DNA from: JAFKKS01 sp039808325
GTDB lineage: Bacteria; Pseudomonadota; Alphaproteobacteria; Rhizobiales; Xanthobacteraceae
Length of the DNA stretch: 22,097 nucleotides
Assembly (NCBI GenBank): GCA_039808325.1
Contig: JBDHSU010000066.1
Span: 1 to 22,097, forward strand
Reading direction: 5' to 3'
Made by a program: the position numbers and the translations under genes. Shown in pieces: positions 8,501 through 15,097 of this stretch; positions within the stretch are counted from its first letter, which is position 1; each line of letters starts with the position of its first letter. The notes under the pieces were generated by a model. It had not been told where the DNA came from and did not search any database. It saw only the letters and a list, made by a program, of their open reading frames with translations.

Positions 8501-9333
8501 AGTTTTCGTCCGGCCTTGTCGATGGTCACATGCTCGCGGATGCAGGTGAGCACATCCTGCAGCGGGCGACGATCGTGGTGATGGTAGAGCACGTCGTTGA
8601 CGGCGATCAGCGGCACGCCGATCTCCGCCGCGAGTCTTGCGCGGGCGGCGATGCGGGCGCGGTCATTGCCGCGATAGAGCATCGTCGCGGCGAGCCGCAC
8701 GCGGCCGGGCGCGGTTTCGCAGAGGCGCTGGAGCATCGTCCTCGACACGGGGGGGAACGTTAGAGGCGCAGCTGTTTCCCTTGCCTTCTGCAACTCTTCT
8801 CCCTTCCCAAGCCGTGGCTCCTCGCCGAAAAAGGTGCGCGATTTGTGCAGCGGCTTCGCCGGCGCGTCGCGCGTCGATTCCGGCATCACGATCAACTCGA
8901 GGCCTTCGGCCCATGCGATGAGATCGTCGAGAGAGAGGATGCAATCGCCTTTCTCCGCGCGAAGATTGCCTTGCGTCAGCAAGCGGCAAAGCCGCCCCCA
9001 GGCCGGGCGGTCGCGCGGATAGGCAAGGATGTCCGGCGTGCCATCGGCGAAGACGAGGCGGACGCCGGGGTGGTAGCGCAGCGTCAGCTTTTTTTCGCGA
9101 CGAATGAGATGTGCGCGCACGACGCCGGCGACGCTGTTGCGGTCGCACAGTCCCAGTCCGTTCAACTGCAAATGATCCGCCTGCAGCATCAGCTCTTCCG
9201 GATGCGATGCGCCGCGCAGAAACGAGAAATTCGACGCAACGGCGAACTCGGCGTAGCGCGCGGCTTCGCCTTGTGGACGGCGCCGGCGTTTTTCCGCGCG
9301 CGGAAACGACAGGACCTGCGGTGCGTTCGTCAT
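5506..9333 (-). CDS. dnaE2: Error-prone DNA polymerase III alpha subunit DnaE2 (ImuC)
   Basis: A 1,275-residue C-family polymerase, the catalytic subunit of the ImuA-ImuB-DnaE2 translesion mutasome, which extends past damaged bases and drives SOS mutagenesis. The PHP domain opens with YAEFAVASNFSFLRGASHP (about 27-45). The palm motif PDIDVDF is at about 437-443. The OB-fold segment with LVTIRQRPGSANGVVF lies in the last 170 residues. The ATG at 9331-9333 overlaps the imuB stop as ATGA, implying translational coupling. The frame stays open 348 codons upstream, but that is shadow of imuB, not a fusion. It is longer than usual (roughly 1,050-1,170 from memory) because of in-frame insertions at about residues 160-200, 620-650 and 1025-1055, two of them clearly palindrome-derived. 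The C-terminal tail ends in LRREF rather than the SRDFH ending I recall for many homologues. Confidence 0.96.
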   Translation of the reverse strand: MTNAPQVLSFPRAEKRRRRPQGEAARYAEFAVASNFSFLRGASHPEELMLQADHLQLNGLGLCDRNSVAGVVRAHLIRREKKLTLRYHPGVRLVFADGTPDILAYPRDRPAWGRLCRLLTQGNLRAEKGDCILSLDDLIAWAEGLELIVMPESTRDAPAKPLHKSRTFFGEEPRLGKGEELQKARETAAPLTFPPVSRTMLQRLCETAPGRVRLAATMLYRGNDRARIAARARLAAEIGVPLIAVNDVLYHHHDRRPLQDVLTCIREHVTIDKAGRKLAANAERHLKSADEMVRLFEDYPDAIAETVRLSDTLTFTLDELKSEYPEENREGFASPQEALEHFTWKGAKERYPKGVPKKIRERIAHEFGLIGRRKYAPYFLTVHHIVQHARKEGILCQGRGSAANSAVCFCLGITEVDPSKYQLLFERFISENRGEPPDIDVDFEHERREEVIQHIYDHYGRDKTGIAATVICYRGRSAIREVGKAFGLSEDMIGALASSIWGMGGGTVRHGDLLRAGLDPKSARVKHVIDRVNEIQGFPRHLSQHVGGFVITRSRLDEVVPIMNGAMEDRTHVEWDKDDLDALNLLKVDVLGLGMLTCIRKAFEFLEKHYPDALPGRSSPHSREPAALTSPLPFRGREQAGRKASESTVPKRKPLTFTLASIPSEQKAVYHMLQRADSIGVFQVESRAQMSMLPRLKPKRFYDLVIEVAIVRPGPIQGDMVHPYLRRRDGTEPVVIPSPRHGKKDQLQKILRRTLGIPLFQEQAMSIAIEAGGFEPEEADKLRRAMATFKRTGTVKTFRDKMVNGMTAKGYDETFASNCFKQIEGFGEYGFPESHAASFALLVYASAWLKCRHPDVFTAALLNAQPMGFYAPAQIVRDAREHGVDVRSVDVNFSGYDATLEPGPSAARRVRALHAAMKGDIRATHALRLGMRSIKGISQNDADKIVEGRRLADRPYASVRDLWRRTGLKIHTLERLADADAFGSLGLTRRQALWAVKALGRTGDQDDLPLTSHAETPVLIADQQINTDKSASSAPSPLVGEGPPQGRRERFAASKRLFAPAIPEVISEPHVTLPAMPLGEEVVNDYRFLQLSLRAHPASFLRQGLAARRIVPNAALRTREANTGVSVSGLVTIRQRPGSANGVVFLTLEDETGIANVIVWPRTFERFRPVILGARYVAARGKLQHQSGVIHVVAERLEDLTPLLRRLMDDPSATASRIDAAEQEAAEPRDHSARPRSLAAFRHPRDQAGDIAAHLDVPAHGTAHAPTRRGLRREF
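6186..6234. repeat. Palindromic element inserted in frame in dnaE2 (copy 1)
   Basis: A 49-bp hairpin: 16-bp outer arms with one mismatch (GCTCCCTCCTCCCTTG at 6186-6201, CAAGGGGGGAGGGAGC at 6219-6234) and an inner GGGGG/CCCCC stem with a 5-nt loop. On the coding strand it encodes about residues 1034-1050 of DnaE2, including PSPLVGEGPPQGRRE. This peptide sits between conserved blocks and does not belong to the DnaE2 family. Such CTCCCTC...GAGGGAG elements within genes are reported for alphaproteobacteria; naming it a specific family would need a search. Confidence 0.75.
7419..7441. repeat. Palindromic element in dnaE2 (copy 2)
   Basis: GCTCCCT (7419-7425) and AGGGAGC (7435-7441) enclose a 9-nt loop. 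It encodes about residues 631-639 (SPLPFRGRE) in the middle of a roughly 30-residue non-conserved stretch, between PDALPG and RKPLTFTLASIP. The terminal words match those of copy 1 and of the imuB copy. Confidence 0.55.
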
Positions 9334-10973
9334 GCGAACAGTCCGTGCAGAAACCAGCGAGGCGAGACCGTGTCGCGATAGAGTCCAGCGCGGAACAGCC
9401 AGAAGCGGAAACCGCTGCGGTCCTCCACGCGGAAATAATCGCGCGCGGACCCTTCCTCTTCGCTCCACCAGGGCGCTTCGATGCGTTCGGGACCCTCCGC
9501 GTCGGCGATTTCGTGCAGGGCGCGGCGCCAGCGGAAGCGCAGCGGTGGCCCGTCCGGCACCATCGCCACGGCCTCGATGCGTTCGGGTCTGGCGAGCAAT
9601 CGTAGTGGCCGGGAGCTGAGGTCGACGGCATGGCTGAAGGCGCGGAACGCCGCCCATCCGCCGTCCTTCGTCGCGAGATGCGATTGCGCCGGCACGATCA
9701 CGCTTGCGATCTCGGGGATGTGACTGTCCTGCGCCAGGGCGCGCCCGACGCGGCGAGGCCCGAGCCGTGCCACCAAGCGATCGACAAGGTCGTCGACGGC
9801 GGTCTCGCGCGCGTCTCCGCCGAAGCCGGTCTGCGTTGGCGCAAGCGGATCGGCCGCATGCACCGAAAGGCGCGCCAGATCGAAGCCGAAGCCGGGATCG
9901 AGGGCGTCGCCTAGCGCCGCCAGGCGTTCGACGAACAAAGCCTTGATCGCGCGCGGGTTGCGGATCGGGCGCGAGGTGCCCGCGGTCACATGACGGACGG
10001 CGCCGTCCGTGCGGAACAGGCAGAGCTCGATCCGCCGCGCGCCTTCGCCGCGGCGCTCCAGCATCGTGACGAGACGGCCGGCGAGACGTTCGGTGACGGC
10101 CAGCACGTCTTCCTCGCGCGCGATGGGTTCGGCGAACGGCTGCTCCGCGAAATAGGGCGGAACGGGGAGGCGAGGGGTGAGAGGCTCGGCCTCGCGCCCA
10201 AGCGCACGGTCGAGCTGCCGCAGAAGCTCTCCTCCGAAACGGGCGGCGAGGGGCGCGCGCGGCAAATCGAGAATGTCGCCGATCCGCTTCAGGCCCAGCC
10301 GCGCCAGCATCGCCACCATCGCATGCGGCAAGCGCAACGCGGTGAGGGGGAGAGGGCTGAGCAGCTCTCGCTCGCATCCGGAATCGACGCGCGTCGTCTC
10401 GGAAAAATGCGCAGCGGCCCAGGCGGCGCCGATCGTGCCGCCAACGGCGGCGCGGGCGCTGAAGCCGTGCCGCCGCATCCGCACGACAAGGTCGTCACGC
10501 AACGCCGCCTCGCCGCCGAACAGATGCGCGCAGCCGCTGATGTCGAGCAGAACGCCGTCGAGCGGATTTTCCGCGACGAGCGGCGTGTAGCGCTGACACC
10601 AGTCGGCGATGGCGGTCAGCAGCTTTGCATCGGCGTCGGGATCCTCGGGAGTGGCGTCGAGGTCGGGATACATCGCGCGCGCTTCGGCGAGCGCGATGCC
10701 GGGGCTCAGTCCGAGCGCTTCCGCCGCGGCATCGACGGCGATCAGAACGTCGGCGTTGCTGCGTTTGCCGAAGACGGCGTGAATTTCTCCTTCCGCATAT
10801 TCGGTGTGCTCCCTTCCCCACAATGAGGGAGAGAGTGAAGACGAAGAAATCTTACGCTCAGTCTCACGCGACGGCCGTGCGATCCGGTCGGTCAGGAGGC
10901 GCGGCAGCCACAGGCACAGGATGCGTTGATCGCGCGCCGCGCGCTGATGCAAGATGGAAACGCTGTTCGACAC
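9330..10973 (-). CDS. imuB: ImuB, Y-family polymerase-like mutasome subunit
   Basis: A 547-residue DinB/Y-family homologue that lacks polymerase activity in characterised members and acts as the hub linking DnaE2, ImuA and the beta clamp. N-terminal RILCLWLPRLLTDRIARP replaces the catalytic palm motif of Pol IV; GVLLDISGCAHLFGG (about 140-154) corresponds to the SIDEAYLD region and lacks the SIDEA acidic pair. Little-finger-like and C-terminal regions follow. The start is GTG at 10971-10973, preceded by GGAG seven nt upstream inside imuA. The first 110 nt overlap imuA in another frame. Residues about 36-66 are a non-family insertion containing SPSLWGRE, encoded by a palindrome at 10809-10831. 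Confidence 0.95.
   Translation of the reverse strand: MSNSVSILHQRAARDQRILCLWLPRLLTDRIARPSRETERKISSSSLSPSLWGREHTEYAEGEIHAVFGKRSNADVLIAVDAAAEALGLSPGIALAEARAMYPDLDATPEDPDADAKLLTAIADWCQRYTPLVAENPLDGVLLDISGCAHLFGGEAALRDDLVVRMRRHGFSARAAVGGTIGAAWAAAHFSETTRVDSGCERELLSPLPLTALRLPHAMVAMLARLGLKRIGDILDLPRAPLAARFGGELLRQLDRALGREAEPLTPRLPVPPYFAEQPFAEPIAREEDVLAVTERLAGRLVTMLERRGEGARRIELCLFRTDGAVRHVTAGTSRPIRNPRAIKALFVERLAALGDALDPGFGFDLARLSVHAADPLAPTQTGFGGDARETAVDDLVDRLVARLGPRRVGRALAQDSHIPEIASVIVPAQSHLATKDGGWAAFRAFSHAVDLSSRPLRLLARPERIEAVAMVPDGPPLRFRWRRALHEIADAEGPERIEAPWWSEEEGSARDYFRVEDRSGFRFWLFRAGLYRDTVSPRWFLHGLFA
10809..10831. repeat. Palindromic element in imuB
   Basis: CTCCCT (10809-10814) pairs with AGGGAG (10826-10831); the base before the left arm makes it GCTCCCTT, matching the start of both dnaE2 copies. 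It encodes about residues 48-55 of ImuB (SPSLWGRE), in a non-conserved insertion between the LWLPRLLTDR segment and the DVLIAVDAAAEALGL segment. The hairpin is short, so alone it would be weak; the shared sequence and position in an extra peptide support it. Confidence 0.5.
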
Positions 10974-11697
10974 AATTCCACTCCAACATCCAGGCGCCTA
11001 GGGAGCCGTGACGATTGCGGGCAAGCTGCGCGTGAAAGGCTGGGAACCCGGGACCGTGATCCGTGGATGACGATGTCGCGGGCGCGATGATCCATCGCGT
11101 TTCGGCGACGACGCTTTGTGCGACGGCGGGCCGCAGCAGCAGCGCCGGCGTTTCATGCGCGCCGGCGGCCAGGGAGAGGCGGCGCATGGCGACATCGTCG
11201 ATGGCGTTGGGCGCGCGCATCTCGCCGATGACCGCGGAGAGCGCCCGGCAGCGCAGCCCTTCCTCCATCGTCCACAGCAGGTCGCGCGGATGCGCGGCGG
11301 CGACGGTAATGATCCGCTCCGGCGCGAGCCCGATCGCGTCGAGGCCGGGGCCGTAAGGCGCGCCGCTTTCCTGCAGCGACATCCCCTCGGCGACCCAGAG
11401 GATCGGCTGCCGGTCCTTGCGGTTTTGCCCGACGAGCGAGAGAGCGAATCCCGTGGCGGCGGCGATGGCCGGCTCGCTTATCGCGGCGATTTCATGCAGC
11501 GCGGCGACCACCAGGCCGCCGCCGAGCGGCTCGTCGATTTCAGGAATGCCGAAGCGCAGTCGCCCGCCGCCGACCTCCAGCGTTTCGGGGCGCTGCTCGA
11601 TCCTGCGGATCGTCTGACGCAATTGCGCGACCAGACGTCCGCGCCGGCTGGCGTCGCCGGGAGGAGCAGGGAAAGCTGGTCGATGGGCCAGGGGCAT
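10864..11697 (-). CDS. imuA: ImuA, RecA-like mutasome subunit
   Basis: A 277-residue cell-division-inhibitor/RecA-like protein required with ImuB and DnaE2 for SOS mutagenesis in characterised bacteria. The core RLRFGIPEIDEPLGGGL (about 47-63) is typical, and the P-loop of true RecA is absent. The C-terminus has ARNRHGSLGAWMLEWN, the common ImuA ending. I chose the ATG at 11695-11697; a TTG seven codons upstream (11718) is also open, and neither has a clear ribosome site. The 3' end overlaps imuB by 110 nt. The gene lies directly after the LexA box at 11726-11740, so SOS control is expected. Confidence 0.92.
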   Translation of the reverse strand: MPLAHRPAFPAPPGDASRRGRLVAQLRQTIRRIEQRPETLEVGGGRLRFGIPEIDEPLGGGLVVAALHEIAAISEPAIAAATGFALSLVGQNRKDRQPILWVAEGMSLQESGAPYGPGLDAIGLAPERIITVAAAHPRDLLWTMEEGLRCRALSAVIGEMRAPNAIDDVAMRRLSLAAGAHETPALLLRPAVAQSVVAETRWIIAPATSSSTDHGPGFPAFHAQLARNRHGSLGAWMLEWNCVEQRFHLASARGARSTHPVPVAAAPPDRPDRTAVA

Positions 11698-11725
11698 GAA
11701 GGCCGATGCCGTGTGCAATATTTAT

Positions 11726-11740
11726 GTTCACGTTTTGTTC
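11726..11740 (-). promoter_or_regulatory. LexA (SOS) box of the imuA-imuB-dnaE2 operon
   Basis: GTTC-ACGTTTT-GTTC on the plus strand, a perfect match to the alphaproteobacterial LexA site GTTC-N7-GTTC. It lies 28 nt upstream of the imuA ATG. On the minus strand a -10-like TATACT (11742-11747) sits immediately upstream, so bound LexA would cover the likely transcription start. No well-spaced -35 was found. Confidence 0.87.
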
Positions 11741-11747
11741 CAGTATA

Positions 11748-12070
11748 GATTCCTCAAGAGATCGTCTCCGTCAAGCCGGAGAAACGCTGCTTTTTGCCTC
11801 CGGCACCCTCCGCATAAAATTTGAGCGCTTTGCCCGGGCAGAGGGCCAACCGGAGTGCCTTGGGCCGGAAAAAGCCGGTCAGGAGGCGATTTTGACGCGG
11901 ATTTCGATTTGGCACGCGGGTTGCTCATCACGCGGAGAAACCGGCGGAAGGAGGAAGTACCGCTTCCCCGAACGGCGAGGGTCGGACCATAGGGTTCTCG
12001 CAGCGACCGCAAGACCGCTGCCCGGCGAGCGCGGCTCGACGGCCCTCCCCCTTCGGGGCGCGTGCCTGCT
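11748..12070. other. Intergenic region upstream of imuA, no gene seen
   Basis: About 320 bp between the imuA promoter and the end of the lactate dehydrogenase gene. Short open frames exist but show no recognisable family. Small inverted repeats are present, such as GCAGCG (12000-12005) with CGCTGC (12016-12021) and CCCC/GGGG around TTC near 12050. These lie just after the dehydrogenase stop and could end its transcript, but no T-run follows. I did not recognise a structural RNA here. Confidence 0.4.
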
Positions 12071-13249
12071 CTATGCCAGAGCCGGTCTGTTCGACGGCCA
12101 CTCGTCGGTGAGGATGCTGCGGTCGACCTGATCGATGCCGCGCACGCCGGTCAGCGCCATCGAGATGTCGAGCTCCCTGCGGATGAGCTCGATCGCCGTC
12201 GTCACCCCGGCCTCGCCGCCGGCGCCGAGCCCGTAAAGGAAGGCGCGCCCGATCAGACAGCCCTTGGCGCCGAGCGCGAGGGCACGCAGCACGTCCTGGC
12301 CCGAGCGTACGCCGCCGTCGAACAGCACCTCTTTCTGTGTGCCGATCGCATCGACGATGCGCGGCAGCGCCGAGATCGAGGAGGGGGCGCCGTCAAGCTG
12401 ACGGCCACCATGGTTCGACACGATGATCGCATCGGCGCCGGTCTTGGCGGCGGTCTTCGCGTCCTCGAGATCGAGAATGCCCTTGATGATCAGCTTGCCC
12501 GGCCACATGTCGCGGACCCACTCGATGTCCTTCCAGCTCAGGGTCGGGTCGAACTGGCTGGCGGTCCATTGCGCCAGCGATTTGACGCCCGACATGCCGG
12601 CGACGCGGCCTTCGAGATTGCCGAAGTTCTTCCGCTTGCCGTTGAGCACGCTCAAGGCCCATGCCGGCTTGGTCGCGATGTCGATCAGGTTCGCGAGCTT
12701 GATCTGCGGCGGCACGGTGAGACCGTTCTTGATGTCGCGATGGCGCTGTCCCTGGATCTGCAGATCGGCGGTGAGCATCAGCGCCGAGCATTTCGCAGCG
12801 GCCGCGCGCTCGATCAGCGAGCGGGCGAAGCCGCGGTCGCGCATGACGTAGAGCTGGAACCAGAAAGGTTTCGGGTTGGCGGCCGCCACGTCCTCGATCG
12901 AGCAGATCGACATGGTCGAGAGCGTGAACTGAATGCCCGCGGCATGCGCGGCGCGGCAGGCGAGGATCTCGCCGTCGCCATGCTGCATACCGGTGAGGCC
13001 GGTCGGCGCCAGCACGAGGGGCAGGGTGTGCGGCTCGCCGCAGATGGTGGTCGCGGTGCTGCGCTTGTCGACGTCGACGAAGACGCGCTGGCGCAGCTTG
13101 ATCTTCTCGAGATCGGCGCGGTTGGCGTGCAGGGTTTCTTCCGCGTAGGAGCCCCGATCCGCATATTCGAAAAACGCCCGCGGCACGCGGCGCTTCGCCA
13201 TCAACCGCAAGTCTTCGATCGACGTGACGTTCTTCATGATTTCGGTCAT
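12071..13249 (-). CDS. lldD: FMN-dependent L-lactate/2-hydroxyacid dehydrogenase
   Basis: A 392-residue flavoenzyme oxidising an L-2-hydroxyacid, most likely lactate to pyruvate, passing electrons to the respiratory chain. The active-site signature SNHGGRQLDG gives His at about 280 and Arg at about 283; the FMN-contacting Lys is in LIIKGIL (about 256), and DGGVRSGQDVLRALALGA (about 311-328) binds the phosphate. FFEYADRGSYAEET near the start and FWFQLY (about 129-134) are family blocks. An ATG at 13258 abuts a GGGAGG sequence directly; the ATG at 13247-13249 has that same site 9 nt upstream, so I chose the latter. The gene stands alone. Other 2-hydroxyacid oxidases (glycolate, mandelate) share the fold, so the substrate is probable only. 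Confidence 0.92.
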   Translation of the reverse strand: MTEIMKNVTSIEDLRLMAKRRVPRAFFEYADRGSYAEETLHANRADLEKIKLRQRVFVDVDKRSTATTICGEPHTLPLVLAPTGLTGMQHGDGEILACRAAHAAGIQFTLSTMSICSIEDVAAANPKPFWFQLYVMRDRGFARSLIERAAAAKCSALMLTADLQIQGQRHRDIKNGLTVPPQIKLANLIDIATKPAWALSVLNGKRKNFGNLEGRVAGMSGVKSLAQWTASQFDPTLSWKDIEWVRDMWPGKLIIKGILDLEDAKTAAKTGADAIIVSNHGGRQLDGAPSSISALPRIVDAIGTQKEVLFDGGVRSGQDVLRALALGAKGCLIGRAFLYGLGAGGEAGVTTAIELIRRELDISMALTGVRGIDQVDRSILTDEWPSNRPALA

Positions 13250-13409
13250 CGGCTGCATCCTCCCGTCAGACCGTCCGATACCATGTCTGCGGCGGTCGCA
13301 ACATGCATACGATGGCTCTATGCCGGCCGGCGGCCCGGCCTGGGGGGAACGATTGGCGCGTCCCGGCCGTTAGGTCACCGATAGTCGTGAACATATTCGG
13401 GAGCCCTGC

Positions 13410-13628
13410 ATGACCGCCCCGCGCCGAACCCAGGATTTCAAGCACGACGCGTCGGCCAAGCCGAAGAAAGACCACGCGGAACTCGACAAGGAGTTGGACG
13501 AGGCCCTGGAGGAATCGTTCCCTGCGTCCGATCCGCCGGCACCGTCGCAACCGACCGGTACGGAGCCGGCGGGGGATCCGCGTTTGAAGCCGCAGGGAAA
13601 ACCGGAAAAAGGCAGAAAAGCCGAATGA
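13410..13628 (+). CDS. Small acidic conserved protein with ESFPASDPP motif
   Basis: A 72-residue hydrophilic protein. The core LDKELDEALEESFPASDPPA (about 25-44) matches a motif I recall in many short proteobacterial proteins of unknown function. Flanks are Lys/Pro rich and probably disordered. GGGAG lies 6 nt before the ATG. It is divergent from the lactate dehydrogenase gene and convergent with the dehydratase gene. No function can be given. Confidence 0.8.
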   Translation: MTAPRRTQDFKHDASAKPKKDHAELDKELDEALEESFPASDPPAPSQPTGTEPAGDPRLKPQGKPEKGRKAE

Positions 13629-13649
13629 AGCGTCCTCGCCGAATGAAGG

Positions 13650-13672
13650 GCTCGGCCGAGCGGAGGTTCCGC
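13650..13672. terminator. Possible terminator hairpins between convergent genes
   Basis: GCTCGGCCGAGC (13650-13661) is a perfect 12-bp palindrome, followed by GCGGA-GGT-TCCGC (13660-13672). Both fall in the 65-bp gap between two convergent genes. There is no T-run, so the terminator role is inferred from position. Confidence 0.3.
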
Positions 13673-13693
13673 CGGCTTGTCTAACGATGGCGG

Positions 13694-14668
13694 CTATCGT
13701 TCGTTTTTCGCCAGGCCGTCCAAAAGCACCAGATCGACATTGGCGCCGCACAGAAGAACGCCGACGCGCTCGTCCTTCGCGGGCTTATAGGCGCCGCTGA
13801 AAAGAGCTGCCGCAGCAGCAGCGCCTCCGGGTTCCGCCGTCGCGCGCAGCCGTTGCCACAACATTCTCTGAGCGTCGCGGATGGCTCCGTCATCGACGAG
13901 CACGACGTGGTCGACATGTTCCTTCGCGATGGCGAAGACGAGATCGCCGCTACGCTTGGCGCCGAGCGAATCCGCCGCGACGCTTTCAACGGGAACGTCC
14001 ACCGGCCTGCCGGCTTCCAGCGCCGCGTGCAGGCAGCGCGAACCGTCCGGCTCGACGCCGACCACCTTGATGCGGTGGCCGTACCAAGCCGCTATTCCGG
14101 CGATCAATCCGCCGCCGCCGACGGCGACCAGAACCGTGTCGATCTCCGGGCACGCCTCCTCCCACTCTTTCCCGACCGTGCCTTGTCCCGCGATCGTCGC
14201 CCCCGTGTCGTAGGCGTGAACGGGCAGCGCGCCGCTTGCGCGCACGAACGCGTCGCAGGCCTCGAGCGCGTCGGCGTAGCGCGCGCCGCCGACTTTGAGA
14301 TCGGCGCCGTATGCGCGAATTTGCGCGATCTTCACTGGCGACGACGTTTCCGGCACGAAGATCGTCGCCTTGTGCCCCAGCCGAGCGGCGGCATAGGCGA
14401 CGGCGGCGCCATGATTGCCGCCGGACGCGGCCGCGACGCCAGCGCTCCCGGTATTCGATGACAGCAAGGTGTTGAAGGCGCCGCGCGGTTTGAACGAGCC
14501 GGTGTGTTGCAGATACTCGAATTTGAACGTCACCGGCACGCCGGCCGCCAGACCGAAGCTTGCGCGATCGTCGCGCAGCACCGGCGTGCGCCGCGTCCAG
14601 CCGGCAATCCTTCTCGCCGCGGCGGCGATGTCGTCGCGCGAGACGGGAAGGCTGATCTCAGATGACAT
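13694..14668 (-). CDS. PLP-dependent threonine/serine dehydratase
   Basis: A 324-residue fold-type II PLP enzyme, expected to deaminate L-threonine or L-serine to the 2-oxoacid. The Schiff-base Lys is in HTGSFKPRGA (Lys about 60). SGGNHG (about 82-87) contacts the substrate carboxylate, and GGGGL (about 184-188) binds the PLP phosphate. There is no C-terminal ACT regulatory domain, so it resembles the short catabolic or serine racemase-like class rather than biosynthetic IlvA. A Cys in LLCGAN replaces the Ser more usual near the pyridine nitrogen. It lies 20 bp downstream of the small secreted protein gene. Confidence 0.92.
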   Translation of the reverse strand: MSSEISLPVSRDDIAAAARRIAGWTRRTPVLRDDRASFGLAAGVPVTFKFEYLQHTGSFKPRGAFNTLLSSNTGSAGVAAASGGNHGAAVAYAAARLGHKATIFVPETSSPVKIAQIRAYGADLKVGGARYADALEACDAFVRASGALPVHAYDTGATIAGQGTVGKEWEEACPEIDTVLVAVGGGGLIAGIAAWYGHRIKVVGVEPDGSRCLHAALEAGRPVDVPVESVAADSLGAKRSGDLVFAIAKEHVDHVVLVDDGAIRDAQRMLWQRLRATAEPGGAAAAAALFSGAYKPAKDERVGVLLCGANVDLVLLDGLAKNER

Positions 14669-14688
14669 GCACGTTCATCGACGCACGA

Positions 14689-14976
14689 TCACAGCGGCGC
14701 GCGGGTCCAGTGGCAGTCCTGGCCGGCATAAAGGACGCGGCCGCCCCATTGCGGAATCCAGCGCTCCTGGAACACGGCGGTGCAATCGCGGCGCAACGGC
14801 CCCCGCAAGGGGCGAACCTCGATGCGGGTGCGTGCGCGCTGCGCCTGGTGGCGCGCTTGCGCGGAGACGTCGCTGGCGGCCTCGCGGCGCTGCGCATCCG
14901 CCGGCGTCGCCGCCGCCATGGCGGTGATACACGCTGCAAATGCCGCACTCGCCGCTAAAATCGTCAGCCTGCCCAT
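14689..14976 (-). CDS. Small secreted protein with signal peptide
   Basis: A 95-residue protein with an N-terminal signal peptide (hydrophobic LTILAASAAFAACITAMAAA, then a TPADAQ cleavage-like site at about residue 29). The mature part has RTRIEVRPL and two cysteines (RRDC and GQDCHW) that could form a disulfide. It resembles short Bradyrhizobium-type periplasmic proteins ending in a Cys-Trp segment, recalled from memory. AGAGGG lies just upstream of the ATG. Function unknown. A shared transcript with the downstream dehydratase gene is possible given the 20-bp gap. Confidence 0.7.
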   Translation of the reverse strand: MGRLTILAASAAFAACITAMAAATPADAQRREAASDVSAQARHQAQRARTRIEVRPLRGPLRRDCTAVFQERWIPQWGGRVLYAGQDCHWTRAPL

Positions 14977-15097
14977 ACTCGCCCTCTCGATCCTTATCGA
15001 CCTATCCTAAGGGATTCCCCGCCGATGTGGAGTCGCAGCCTCCGAAAGGGCAAGGCCGCGCGCTTGGCGCTCGGCCGGGGGTTTCCTAAGCTGCGGC

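Noticed and set aside
7471..8763. Long plus-strand open frame (430 codons) opposite dnaE2, and similar long antisense frames opposite lldD (12062-13384) and the rhodanese gene (18292-19848)
   Set aside because: GC-rich third codon positions remove stops from antisense frames; the translations are Arg/Ala-rich with no family features, while the opposite strand has clear proteins.
10330..10370. CCCTCTCCCCCTCACC-like sequence in imuB resembling the palindromic inserts
   Set aside because: It encodes LLSPLPLTALRL, which fits the normal ImuB LxPLPxxALRL segment, and has no paired arm.
9334..10377. Upstream open extension of the dnaE2 frame that would add 348 residues
   Set aside because: It lies wholly over imuB, has no domain character, and the ATGA overlap defines the real start.
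11728..12012. 94-residue minus-strand open frame upstream of imuA
   Set aside because: It runs into the LexA box and promoter, and has no family similarity that I recognise.
11748..12070. Possible structured RNA (RNase P, tmRNA, SRP or 6S) in the GC-rich gap
   Set aside because: None of the signature core sequences of these RNAs was seen.
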